Positions 1-11,891 of a stretch of 33,045 nt of DNA are shown in pieces (the stretch's first letter is position 1; the number at the start of each line of letters is the position of its first letter). The stretch comes from Welwitschia mirabilis. Taxonomy: Eukaryota > Gnetophyta > Gnetopsida > Welwitschiales. A program made the translations under genes and the position numbers. Location: contig JBOZIK010000001.1 of assembly GCA_051453625.1 (NCBI GenBank), forward strand, positions 86,883,628 to 86,916,672, in the 5' to 3' direction. The notes beneath the pieces were generated by a model, which was not told where the DNA came from, did not search any database, and saw only the letters and a list, made by a program, of their open reading frames with translations.

Positions 1-2422
1 TATTAGAAAATTTACTTTTTTAATGTTATCATGTCTATGACATTATCCTAAACTTATAAATAAAATCCACTAATTTATTCCTACTAATTAATAAGCTATG
101 CTATTTTTATCCTATGCTTCTATTCTGGAAATTTAACTTTTACTAAAGAAAATATAGTAAAGGTTTAGCAACTAGTTATACAACAATCTAAATTAGTAAA
201 ATAATAAATATAGTAGACAAGCTCATTATTTATAGTATAACTTTACTAAATACTGCTAATGAAAATCAATTTATAAACCAAAATCAAATCAATTTACAAA
301 GCATTTACATTGAGCCTTAGGATNNNNNNNNNNACGAAAGAATACTAGCCTAAAAGAGATTTTTGAGTATCAAAATTTTCCCTTAATAAGATGGAACTAA
401 ATGTATGATAGAGAAAAATATAATTTTAAAATAAACATGGGTAGCCAAATTTCATTTTTTTTTTATAGTAAACCCCTTAGTCACTTGATCATAATCATCC
501 ATTAGTAACATCCATCACTAAGTGTAAGAGACCCCTCATATCTCCCTACTGTCTTGGAAAGAGCTCATGGGAGGGAACAATATTTTATAACATAATTGTA
601 TAAAAATCATAAATAATTCCCTNNNNNNNNNNNNNNNNNNNNNNNNNNNNNNNNNNNNNNNNNNNNNNNNNNNNNNNNNNNNNNNNNNNNNNNNNNNNNN
701 NNNNNNNNNNNNNNNNNNNNNNAATGGGAGGGAACAATATTTTATAACATAATTGTATAAAAATCATAAATAATTCCCTAATGGAATATCACATCATATC
801 AGTAGAATCTTAAAAAAGATCACATGGACTATAAGAGTAAAGAGCTTACTTGAGAAGATTAGTAAGTCCTTGATAATTGAAGATTGATGAAGATTCAAGC
901 TCAAGAGTTCCTTAGCTCTAATATTTCAAGCTTCAAGCTCCACAAGTAAGAAAATGACAGAAAGAGAGAGAAAAGAAGAAAATCCATTTATATGAAAAAA
1001 TGAAAAGTACCTCTTCTTTTTAAGAGAAGAAAGGATTTCTATATATCGATAAATAAAGGCACATAGTTCAAGATTACAAAGTCTCATGATTTAGCATTGA
1101 TAAGTGAGATGGGTAATAAGTAAAAAAAAAGATCATATCTATGGNNNNNNNNNNNNNNNNNNNNNNNNNNNNNNNNNNNNNNNNNNNNNNNNNNNNNNNN
1201 NNNNNNNNNNNNNNNNNNNNNNNNNNNNNNNNNNNNNNNNNNNNGCATTAATAAGTGAGATGGATAATAAGTAACATTGGTGTAAAAAAAAGATCATATC
1301 TATGGCTCATGCACTTAACTAGGATAAGTAATTTTAAAAAGAGATAATATGGACAATAGGAGGAAGGAGCTTACTTAGGAAGATTAGTAAGTTCTTAATA
1401 GTTGAATATTGATGAAGATCCAAGCTCAAGAGTTCCTTAGCTCCAAGATTTCAAGCTCCAAGCTGTATAAGCAAGAGAAGCAAACAACGAGAAGGGAAAT
1501 AATAAAATGCACTTGTATGAAAAAATGGAAAGTATATCCTCTTTGTAAGGAGAGGAAATGGTCTCTATATATAAATAAACAAAATCACATAGCTCAATAT
1601 TACAAGATCATATGATTTAGTACTAATAAGTGGGATGGGTAACAAGTGATATCAGAGTACAAAAATAGATCATATTTATGACTCATGCACCTAACTAGAG
1701 TGAGTAATCTTCTTACTTTAATTAACAAATTTAATTACATGCATCATTTCCTCATGCTAACCACTTCTTCATCCTTCATAAGCTCATAAGTAAATTTAAT
1801 TCATCCAAGACATGCATCAAAAAAATAAATGCACAAATCTCAAAATTTCCATATGGCATAATGAGACAAAGTATTCAATTCCAATCAATAAAACAATAAG
1901 TATGCTATGAACCNNNNNNNNNNNNNNNNNNNNNNNNNNNNNNNNNNNNNNNNNNNNNNNNNNNNNNNNNNNNNNNNCTTCATTATAGGTAATATTGCAT
2001 GTACTTGTTCACATACTCATTTATTTCATAATGCATAAAATCTACCAATGACATAATACAAGGAATAAAATGTTTATTCATAATATAGTATACCTATCAC
2101 ATTTACCAAGAATTTAAATGACTAAATAAGATGTCAAATATATTATTATGTCCCCTTAGAATTTTTAATTTATTAGTTTTATCATGTGATTTTAATCCTT
2201 ACATAAAGGGATTATCTAATTTTAGTAGATTTTCTCATAAGAACCTTTTAACATAATTTTATTCATTTTTGTAATAAATTATAAAAATTAAAAACTAAGA
2301 TTAATTTAAAATGCCATTTTATTTTGACAAGTCTTTTAAATAAGAATAATTAATTGTCTAATTAAAAGATTAATATACTTAGTATCCAAGTAAATAAGAT
2401 TTACAAAATGTGGGATATTATA
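1..2422. repeat. LTR-like dispersed repeat, copy A (left end outside window)
   Basis: This stretch aligns by eye along most of its length with 29286-31485 (copy B): for example the runs around 1680-1830 and 30465-30600, and the right ends at 2395-2422 and 31458-31485. The right end reads GGGATATTATA, a decayed form of the GAGATATAACA end of copy B, which has the TG...CA inverted ends typical of LTRs. By this alignment base 1 lies about 86 bases inside the left end. No coding region is recognised inside. N gaps lie at 324-333, 623-722, 1145-1244 and 1914-1977. Whether it is a solo LTR or part of a larger Ty3/gypsy-type element is not resolved. Confidence 0.6.
833..1650. repeat. Diverged internal tandem duplication in copy A
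   Basis: A segment beginning near 833 (ATGGACTATAAGAG, then a stretch rich in 'caagctc' words) recurs beginning near 1350 with many substitutions. Both copies run through the aagctcaagagttccttagc region and on to a 'tctatatat' stretch. Because the copies differ at many positions, this duplication is older than, and distinct from, the near-identical gap-flank duplications. The 100-base gap at 1145-1244 lies between them. Confidence 0.6.
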
Positions 2423-4700
2423 GCTACCATAATGCTTCCAAAGTTATAAGTAGTAAAAAAAGATTTCTTATTATTAATCCTTCATTAACCTTAGAGGTCT
2501 TTAAACTAGTAGATTACCCACATCTGAATGCCCTTGAAACTTATTGTTGATTTAAAGTTAATCCTTTTGAATCTAATTAACATTTAAATTCACTCATTTA
2601 GGGAGACAAGTTTTGAATAGTAACCTTGGTTAATTGAGCCTATTCATCATATTTGATAGTTTCATTTCAACTAGAGGCTTTAAAGAAGAAGGATTAGATT
2701 TAGAGCTCCTAAATTTATTAAAGAAGAGCTTAGTGAGTATGTTATCATTAGAAGAGCCTTCTACTACTTCAAAGGCCTTATAGACCCTAGATGGTACCTC
2801 CACCAATATTTGCCCCTTTTTTGTTGCCATCTATGTAATAATAAGTAATTGCCCTTTGAGACCTTTTTCATTTAGAACCTCCTTTAGCTCCAGAGACTAT
2901 AAAGGTGGAGAAAAGTTTAGTTAAAATTATGAGAGGCTCAAAAGTTCTTGTAAAAGATCATAGACACATTACATTATAATGTAAAAGAAAAAGAGATGAA
3001 CTATCTAAAGAGGTTTTCTATAAATATAAAAAGTAAAAACCTAATGGATTGTGGAAATTATAAGATTATCCTATAAAATTATATAGATAAATAAATCTTA
3101 TTAATCTCAATGTAGCTAAGAAATTAATTAAATAGAGATAATAATGAAAGAAGGCTAAATAAGAAATTCATGTAGCTCTTGAGTTAGAGTAAGAATTTCA
3201 TTGTTTGATTTACTTATTACTCATCTCATTGAAGTAGAGACTAGGAGAAAAGGATATATAATTACATAATCTAAAGTCTCTCCTTTAACAAAAAGATCAA
3301 TATGGGGCTAACCACTTAGCCTACCTTTAAAGCAATAAAATTCAAATAAGTCAACTAATCATAAAAATAAAACATAGAAAAGGTAATTTAGTTCATTAAT
3401 AGAATAACTTACAAGGAAAGATCATGAGTTATTGGTATTGAAATATTTGAAAGAATATTTGGTGAAAATGCAAGAAGGTTTAGAGGTTATATTAAAATAG
3501 AAGGATGAACAAATTTAGAAATTAATAATAGTTCATACTATCCTTGGCAAATACTTAATAATTAGTTAAATCGATATTTAACCCTTTCTTCACTTATAGA
3601 GTATCTTGATTTGTTCACTTCAAGCTTTAATTCACAACTTGACACCATTGAAAATATGATGGTTAAAGCTAAACCAACTATTTAGGCTTTTATTTCATAC
3701 TTTAAAAAGGTCATGATAACTACTATAATAAATCATGTAGAACAAATAATAGCTTCTCTTGAAAAATTTTGTAATATAATTTTAACTCGAATTGTGGAGA
3801 TTAATAAGGTCATCTAAAGTTCAAAACAATTATGTGTAGTACTATAGGAATGGCTTAGCTTATCAAATTCAATTTTCACTAATGAGTTGTATCTAGTTGA
3901 TATTAGCAATTTACCATAAGGAGAGCTCAAATAAATTCGAGAAGCAATAAATACAATAAGGATCTATATTCACAGTTCTGTCACATAAATACAATAAGAA
4001 TTAACCAACTTAAATAAACTCTAATTAGTAAAATTAAAGATGATAAAATTAGTTTTGCTAATTACCTTTAGTTAATCATATAATTCTTGTTAGTAAAGTC
4101 TTTATCCCTTCTCTTTTATTAACTTATTTAATAGTTATATAACTATTAAATTAGTTAAGTTAACTACCTTATTTGTCTATTATAAATAAACCTTGTAACA
4201 TTAAAAAAATAAAGAGAGAAAAAAGAAAAAAATCATTTTATTTAGTTATCTAATTCTCAAAATCTTATTTTTCATTAGATCTTAAAAATATAATGCAAAT
4301 TTTTGGATGTTTATTTTTCTTATATGGTTGTTATAATAGAGACTCTATAAGTATTTGTTTAGATAATTTAAATTTCTATTTGAATTAATTTACTTAGTAG
4401 CTATTCAGTTTTTGTGGTTTCATTAATTATTATGGTAAAATAAATAAGTTATCTTAAGCAAATAATGAATTATTTTTATCTTAGTGATTTGATCCAAGCT
4501 TCATTAAGACTATGGTTAAATGACTTTCTTAATTCTTTTGATTGATTTGCTTCACAAAACCTTGATGGTTTAGAAAACACTCATTATTGCTTAGGTTATT
4601 AGATGTTTGTATCAACATAATGATTGTAAACATTTTAGTCAATGTTAAGTCTCTTAAATATATTTCATTATTTGCATTATCAGAAATTTCATTGATTTAT
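2423..4700. other. Decayed AT-rich repeat DNA, no gene recognised
   Basis: Only short open frames are present and none matches a family I recognise. A minus-strand frame at 2630-2830 begins MATKKGQILVEVP but has no recognisable domain. Around 4180-4230 a TATAAATA box is followed by a purine-rich AAAGAGAGAAAAAAG stretch, which resembles the U3/R region of an LTR. No partner LTR was found, so this is only a hint of another retrotransposon remnant. Confidence 0.35.
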
Positions 4701-4829
4701 AAAAAAAGCCACCCTACTTAAAGTCCTAAAATATGTGACCGACATTATGGACTTAAAATTGTGATCATGATTTGATTAAGTAATGTTGTAAGAAATTACT
4801 AGGATACTTTCTAGACCAACAATGTCCAC

Positions 4830-5470
4830 ATCCTTACCATCTCTATATATATTTATTTTATCATTTTTCCCATTGATGTAGAGATGTGCTTACTTTTATT
4901 CATTTCAAATATCTTCATTAGCTCATCTGCAAATTTTTATAAAAATAAGAACAATTCATTCATGTTCTATTTGATCTACAATCTAGAGTAGAATCAAATT
5001 TAATGCCATCTATATAAATTTAAACTAAAAGTAACTCATAATTTGTTTTTTTGATAAATAAGATTTTATTTTTTTTATGTATAATGAATTTATGCTTAAG
5101 AAGAAAAGAGAGTAGTTTTTCATACATGATCTAGGTGTTTGTATTGGTTCATAAAGGGTTTTCTTCAATTTGTGAAAATAGTTTGAAATCTTTGCATCTA
5201 TAAAACCTAAGGGTTGCTTCACATAGGCTAGCTCATTTATGGTTGCATTTATAAAATCACTCTATACATCTATTTGAGAAATTTTAAAATCATAAAAATG
5301 AGATAGTGCTAGACAAATTCTAATTAATTTTAATCTTGTAATCAAGGAAAAAGTTTCTTGAACATCAATTCTTTTTATTTAAGTAAATCCTTGGGCTACC
5401 AACCTAGATCTATTCCTAATTACCTCTAGCATGTATTTAGTTTTTTTTAAAACCCATTTAGTTATTATAG
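4830..5470 (-). pseudogene. Ty1/copia reverse transcriptase remnant
   Basis: Reading the minus strand from about 5470 leftwards gives a mutated copia RT. It contains RNRSRLVAQGFT (the usual RLVAQGY box), then FKISQIDV, ELAYVKQPLGFIDAK (the QPPGF box), KLKKTLYEPIQTPRS (usually KALYGLKQAPRAW) and IYIDGIKFDST where the catalytic YVDDI box normally sits. The second aspartate of that box is changed to glycine. Stop codons and frameshifts interrupt it. After this box the reading passes quickly to NKSKHISTSM, similar to the start of the RNase H linker, so an internal part appears deleted. It belongs to the same minus-strand element as the integrase and gag remnants to its right and cannot encode a working enzyme. 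Confidence 0.85.
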
Positions 5471-6089
5471 CATTATAATCCCTAAATTTATGCACTAATT
5501 CCCACACATATGTCTTTTGAAATTCATTAATTTTATTTTTCATAGCATTCATCTAACTCTCACTAAGCTTTTAAAAAATTTTAGATTCTAGAGTAAACAC
5601 AAAATATACCCTACACAAATTAAACTTCTAATTCTTATCTTATCAGTAAAATTAGTTATAATTGGATTAATTGATAAGTCCTTTAGAATAATAATGTATT
5701 TCAATTTAGAGTTTAAACTTGATAATTAATTAGGTGAATATGGAAGAATAGAGGATGTTGATGGAAGAATAGAGGATGTTTATGTTGAGTCTCACTAGCT
5801 GGAATTAAGTCTAGTGGTGATAATTTCTAAGTTTTCATCTTCATCTTTATCTTTGGCTCTCCATTTTTCATTAATCTTTACATGAACACACTCCTCTACT
5901 ATGCTAGAGTATGTGTTGAATACTTTATAAGCTTTACTTATTTTAGAGTATCTTAGGAAAATCCCTTCCACTACTTTGGAGTTAAACTTCTTAATGTTTT
6001 TAACATTTTTTAATAGTTAAAATTTACTACTAAACACTTTAAAGTAGGAAACATTGGGTAATTCTCCTTTAAAAATCTCATAGGGGATG

Positions 6090-6530
6090 TTCTAGGAGAA
6101 GCTCGAGTGGAGATGTAAAAAGTTGCATTAAAAGCCCTACCCTAAATATTTTAGCTATATATCTTTCTCTTTTAACATATCCCTCAACATTTCTTGACAA
6201 TCTCTATTTTTTTCTTTTAATAACTCCATTTTTTTGAGGAATTCTTAAAGATGAAAATTCATGAACCAATTCATTTCCTTTGAAAAAAGGTTTCAAAGTT
6301 TTCATTTCTAAACTTACCACTAGGATCATTCTAAAGTCTCTTAATGTTGTGGCCAACTTCATTTATGAGTCTCTCATAAATAATTTTATGTCTAAGGAAC
6401 AACACATAAGATAACTAAAGAAATCATCAATAACCATTAGCATACAATTATTTTCACCTAGAATTTATATAGTGGCTAAACCAACTAAGACTTAAGTGTA
6501 ATAACTCTAATGGTTTTTGAAACCTACCTT
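6090..6530 (-). pseudogene. Ty1/copia integrase remnant
   Basis: On the minus strand, translation from about 6480 leftwards shows CMLMVIDDFFSYLMCC, matching the copia integrase core (the second-strand 'VDDFSRYTWV' box with its catalytic Asp). Farther on it shows HEFSSLRIPQKNGVI, matching the very conserved 'SSPRTPQQNGVVERKNR' box, followed by QEMLRDMLKE (usually 'QEMARTML'). Order and spacing are right for a copia integrase lying between gag (right) and RT (left) on this strand. Frame changes and stops show it is dead. The gag-int-RT order is that of Ty1/copia rather than Ty3/gypsy. Confidence 0.85.
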
Positions 6531-7599
6531 AACCTATTTTAGTGAAACTCTTATTGATTTATTTACCTAGTTAACAAGTATAACTACATTTCATATACTA
6601 AATTTTCTATCTGAGATAGACCTCTAACTAAACCATGTTTAGCCATATTTGATACATTTTATAATTCACATGTCCTAATAATTTATGTCAAAATCTTCAT
6701 TTATTTGTAATAAAACTTGGAAAACATTTAATATATATTTAGTCCTTAGTTGAATAAACATTTTTATTTCTACTACTAGATAGCACAATTTTACCAATTT
6801 TGCCTAGTACCTAAGATTAAAAAGCATTAAATAAAACATACATGCTGTTATTGTAGATTTGACTAATGCTAAGTAAGTTATGCTTTACCCCAATAAAATA
6901 GAGCACATAATGGATTGTAGAAAAATTCTAACCTCTAGTTATACTCCTGTCTTCCACTTATTCTTATCCATTATTTCTAAATGTAATAGCTCTTCTATCA
7001 CAGTTTTCCAAGTTAACAAATCTATTTGTGGCTTTAATTATGTATCTTAAACAATTACTATCAAAATAATAATTAATGTTTTTAGTGGTAGATAAGACTA
7101 TATGAATTAAAAAACTTTAGTGATCCCTATCATTACTTCATGTAATATCAAAATTTGCTTTTCTTATGAATAAATTGAAACCCTTGCACATAACCAAATT
7201 TGATAAAATAATTTCTGTAATGGCAAGTAAGTTTAATATGAGAAAATCTATTATAGATGTGACAAATCAAATATCTCTTATTCTTCTTATCCAACTAAAG
7301 ATGAGAAGAATAGGATTGGACATTACTTGATTTGAAGCTCTTAACAAAGGTTATTTTACCACATGAGAAAGAATCGTATTTGTTGGTACATGCCAAATAA
7401 AGTAGATATACCAAGTCACTCCTATTAGTGGATGATTTTTTTCTTGTGATCATCTTATCTACTATGTTATTTCTTATAGAAAACTTTAAGATAATGACAT
7501 GTAATTTACTAATTTTATATAATGAGCAAATCTCATTCTAATCTAAATTACTATCATTGTTCCCAGCAGTGATATTCCACTTCTTTTTTACTTTCTTAT

Positions 7600-8570
7600 T
7601 AGTTTTTTTCTCTTATTAGTAGGATATTCTACTATAACATGTATAAATTATTTACATGCATAACATCAAATACCTTTATCCCTTTATTTAACTTTGGATT
7701 TTTATGATGTTCCGTCATTATTCTATTTGTTTCTTCACTTATTACTCATAAACATTCTCTTAAATTTCCTAATAAATAAGGAAAGTTCTTCATTCATATT
7801 AAAGTTATATTTTGAATAATAGGAACTATATTAGTAACTCTTACAATTTAAAAATGAATATTGTTTTTCATTAAGAGACATAATTTTATCTTTATTATCC
7901 TTATGTAAGTTTCTTAGTCCAAAAGTAAGAATCTTCTTGATAAATTCCTTAGACTTTGATATTTCTAGATTCTTGTGTCTTCTATTAAATATGTTATTTT
8001 CATACCTTGAAAAGTGACCTTATATTATTCTCCTTAATTTAGCTAGTTGACAGTGGTTTATCAAGATCCCATAGACCATTCACATTTATTAATTTATTAT
8101 TAAACTCTAAGAAAGTCTCATCATCTAGTGTTTTGATTTTCTCAAATTACGTTATTAGCATTTGTTTCTTAATCTTATTAATTTGAGTAGTACCTTTATA
8201 TATGACTCTCAAATAATCCTAAGTTGATTTAGCAATAGTAAATTTTCTTACCTTTTTATAGTCTTTTGGGTTCAATCCATAACATAGTTCATTTGTGGCT
8301 TTATTACTAAGCATGGTAGCATTTTTCTATTCATTTTATCATCTCTTCCTCTTCTTCACAATTAGCACATCAAATTCATTAATAGTTATGCTTTCTATGA
8401 GCAGTTTAAATCTACTGTCCACCATTTTCCAATAATTAAATCACATAACTTTAATGAAAACTTAGCATTATAGTCTTCCATAACTCATAGTTGTCTTCAT
8501 TAGAGTATGAGATCAATTAATCGGCTAGCATTCCATTAAATTCGTTGAAGATTAAACTTAAAATTTACAA
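7600..8570 (-). pseudogene. Ty1/copia gag remnant with zinc-knuckle trace
   Basis: On the minus strand, starting just left of the primer binding site, the translation shows NEDNYELWKTIMLSF, matching the usual 'DGSNYxxWKxRM' gag start, then LSNKATNELCYGLNPKDYKKV, and FEKIKTLDDETFLEF with NNKLINVNGL, typical of the UBN2-type copia gag helices. Near 7620-7665 a CYACK...H.IVEYPTNK stretch resembles a CCHC zinc knuckle with its last cysteine lost. Several in-frame stops (for example inside STxDYLRV) mark it as a pseudogene. It lies upstream of the integrase and RT remnants on the same strand and belongs to the same element. Confidence 0.8.
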
Positions 8571-8597
8571 AGAAATAGGGAAAAGCTCTAATAATCC

Positions 8598-8610
8598 ACT
8601 TTGATACCAA
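8598..8610 (-). other. Primer binding site of minus-strand copia element (tRNA-Met type)
   Basis: The plus strand reads ACTTTGATACCAA, so the minus strand carries TTGGTATCAAAGT. Plant copia elements commonly use TGGTATCAGAGC, complementary to the 3' end of initiator tRNA-Met. The site lies directly upstream of the gag remnant on the minus strand, as expected. The LTR to its right could not be delimited. Confidence 0.7.
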
Positions 8611-8612
8611 TT

Positions 8613-11308
8613 ATTAATACCAACTTTTCTAGAGGATGGGGTATATAAAAATGCTAATCAAAATTTTCTTATTTAAATATTAATTAAAAATAATCCTGCT
8701 TTGATATTATATAGATCACATTAATTTAAAAAATGATCATTAAAAAATATTATAAAACCAAGTCCACAACAAAAAGATGAAAGAAATAAGTGTGTTTCCT
8801 CTTTATTAATCACTTTGTAACTATATACTTGAATGAAGCTCTCTGATAGTCTTTAGCCAATTAAAATAAGATTTTGTGGTAATCCTTAGCATCAAACCCA
8901 TCATAACGAAATGAAACCAATATATTTTAATGATGAAGATGAAGGATAAGAGTTGTAGAAAAAGAAAGTAGAATGAAGTGTTCTTTTTACAATGTATAAT
9001 ATAAAATCCAAATTCAAACATATTATTTAATATGCATGTTTGTGTATGTAGAAATTTTGTTTTTAGCTAGTAAAAACCATTATTACTAGTTCTATGATTG
9101 GTATGAGAAGTTGAAAAGTTATGCATGCTTTGAACAACTGGAGAAATGGTCTTTTTTTGCCTTAAATAGTCACTACTATTATTATTTTTAACTTTAATGA
9201 ATGTGTTATTGACCTCCTATTTAGACTTGATTAATTGCTTGGATAGTTGACCATTATTCTTGGCTAGTTAAACATTTTCTACTCTAATTCAATTATTATG
9301 GAAGTTCTACCATTAAGTGATTACTGCTTGCATTGGATAGTTAATCACAGCTTACTTGAAACTTGTAAATTTTATCAACAAGTAGTCACCTAACTAGTAT
9401 CTACTAGTCACCTACCTTAAGCCAGTTTTCACCTTTCATTTCTAAATCTTTGGCCTTATACTAACTTTTAACTTAATTGATCAATTTTTTCTTCTTTCTA
9501 GCTCCAAAATTCATTAAGATTTTATAACAAACATATAAAAGTGTTACTTTCCTTAATCATGATCTAGTTTGTCATTAGTAGATAACTCAAAGTTGTAATA
9601 AAACTAAGTAAGATTCATCTTAGTAATTCTCTAATAAATAGAATAGAATGTAGATAAATTTTTACCACCTAAGTATGGATTTCTAAAGTAATGCTTTGTA
9701 AAATAGAGGCCTTAAATCTTAAGTCTAAAAAAGTAAGTTTATTAATTCTTTAAAAAATATGATTACATTAATATTATAAATTATGTCAAGCATGTAAGGT
9801 TTAAAACACTTCTAAGAAAATAAATAGGGCCTTTGAATATTTGATAGATCTCTAATAGGAGTATGCTACTAGTTTGGATAAAATGCTTAAAGTGTATGAG
9901 AATCCATGTCTAAGAATTTTCAATTATAAAGTAATCAAAGAAGCAATTTTTAAAACTATCTGTATTATCAAAAAATAGGTAGATAATAGATACAACCCTT
10001 ATATGAATAAGCCTTCTACCAATGTGTAAACCTTAATAAAGAAGAGATCACAAAAAGTGTTATTGTTTTGATAAGGTATATAATTTCTAAATTCTTTAAG
10101 GTCTTAATACCTATTAGCTTTTTTTAAGTTGGAGATATACCATGATTTATTACAATTATTATTAAGATATATGTGTTCTAAAAGCATATTATGATAATTT
10201 TTTTTTCATTTAGAAATTACTTATCTCTTTTCACCATAGTAAGTTAAGGTATGAAAGTGAAACTGAAGTTGAAATTTTATTACATTTGGATAGATATTAT
10301 GGATCTATTAGAACATTCAAGTAACATAGAGATGCTAAATTAAAATTTTGAGAAATAAGGTTTCCAAATATTACAAATGCCAAAAGGTTTCCCATGAAAT
10401 CCATTGACTGTTCAAAAAAAGACATCAAAGAGGCACCACACCCCAACTAAACTAATGAGCTAAATTGAGGTCTTAAAGAAGTAACTAAAGTGGTACTTAG
10501 TAGTAACCATTATAGAACACATCTTGTAACATAGAAAAAGGGATACAAAAAATTATTCTACATAATCTCCTTATAAATCATTTACATGTAATCCAAACTC
10601 TTTTTGGAATAATAGATCCTTGAATATTAACGCTTATTAGAGATATAAACTAGTTAATAAGATAAATAACTTTTTAGCTTAGTTTGTTATTTACTTGAGT
10701 GATATTATCATTTAAAATATAATTCATATCACTATTGCATGGAGTCAACACAATTATCTAGATAGGTACCAGAGAGAGAGAGAAAGAGAGGGAGGAAGGG
10801 AGAGATACCTTATAAAACATAGTTAAAAAGACTCTAAAGTTATATTTCTTTTCTTTAGTAAGTAATAAAATCTCCATGTAACTTTTTGAAATCCTTTTTT
10901 GTCATTATTACTTAACCACACTGACTTTTCAAGTTTCTTGTAATTTAAAGAAAGAAAAGAGTAATTAAAAAATAAAGATATGAGTAATTGATAAAACACT
11001 TTTACACACTATCTTATATACATTATAATAATTTTTTAGCTTTTTATTTATCTAGTTTAGAAGTTGATTTATTAACAATAGAGCTTCATAGTTGCTTGGA
11101 AGCCTCTTAAAAATAAAAGAAAAATAATTCTAAGAATTTTGCTTATCTTGTCATTTTAGATAATGTTTTATGATTTAGAAAGAAGTGATGTATAATTTTT
11201 AGAAAGAGAAAATACCAAATAATTTATCCAATAAATCTTATAAAGGAAGAAAGAATAATAAAAATAAATTATCAGGAGTATCCCATTATGGATAACTTGA
11301 GAATTTTT
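8613..11308. other. AT-rich DNA, no gene recognised
   Basis: The left part should contain the 5' LTR of the minus-strand copia element, since it follows that element's primer binding site, but no matching partner LTR was found left of its RT, so no borders are given. Short open frames such as the minus-strand one at 8821-9021 show no known domain. The right end (about 11000-11308) may be the remainder of the LINE into which the next element inserted, but conserved LINE boxes were not recognised there. Confidence 0.35.
10771..10805. repeat. GA-rich microsatellite
   Basis: A 35-base purine tract made of AG dinucleotides with interruptions (AGAGAGAGAGAGAAAG, then GGAGGAAGGGAGAGA). It stands out from the surrounding AT-rich DNA. 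It could be a GAGA-type sequence, but no gene is nearby. Confidence 0.8.
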
Positions 11309-11654
11309 TATTGGAAAATCTAGTTTTGATGATTCCACTTGTCAAATATTTTATGTCATTCTGTAGGTAGATCATNNNNNNNNNNNNNNNNNNNNNNNNN
11401 NNNNNNNNNNNNNNNNNNNNNNNNNNNNNNNNNNNNNNNNNNNNNNNNNNNNNNNNNNNNNNNNNNNNNNNNNNNNNNNNNNNNNNNNNNNNNNNNNNNN
11501 NNNNNNNNNNNNNNNNNNNNNNNNNNNNNNNNNNNNNNNNNNNNNNNNNNNNNNNNNNNNNNNNNNNNNNNNNNNNNNNNNNNNNNCAAGTCACAGGTTA
11601 AAGATGACTATCATCAAATATGACTATGCTAAAAGATGAACCTGACACAGATGG

Positions 11655-11891
11655 AGATGTCTACGTGTCTGAAGACATCTATACTGAACTAAGTAATAGA
11701 GTTATTTTGAGTTTCTACTAGTCTTTTATGTTTCAAATGAGCTATTAAATTTTACATCATGGATTCATGATCAAGAAATCTCAAGGATTATATAGACCAA
11801 TTTTCATCAATTTTTAAATACATTCACTGAAAACATCTATCATGTAAAGACGTCTGACTGTTAGTAGACATCTACAAATTTGAAGATGTCT
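11655..11891. repeat. Phased AGACGTCT-family octamers in 5' LTR
   Basis: AGATGTCT at 11655 and AGACATCT at 11673 are 18 bases apart. AGACGTCT at 11848, AGACATCT at 11866 and AGATGTCT at 11884 are again spaced 18 and 18. AGATGTCT and AGACATCT are the two products expected when the CpG in AGACGTCT decays by cytosine deamination, and they are reverse complements of each other. The set recurs at 12169-12212 in the flank duplication. The octamer contains the GACGTC (C-box, ACGT core) recognised by plant bZIP proteins. Confidence 0.75.

Noticed and set aside
2630-2830. Minus-strand frame MATKKGQILVEVP... as a gene
   Set aside because: 66 codons, no known domain, surrounded by decayed repeat DNA; kept only as a remark in the region entry.
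11286-11623. Frames across the gap in the 5' LTR
   Set aside because: Mostly N, and the place is LTR DNA by comparison with the 3' LTR.
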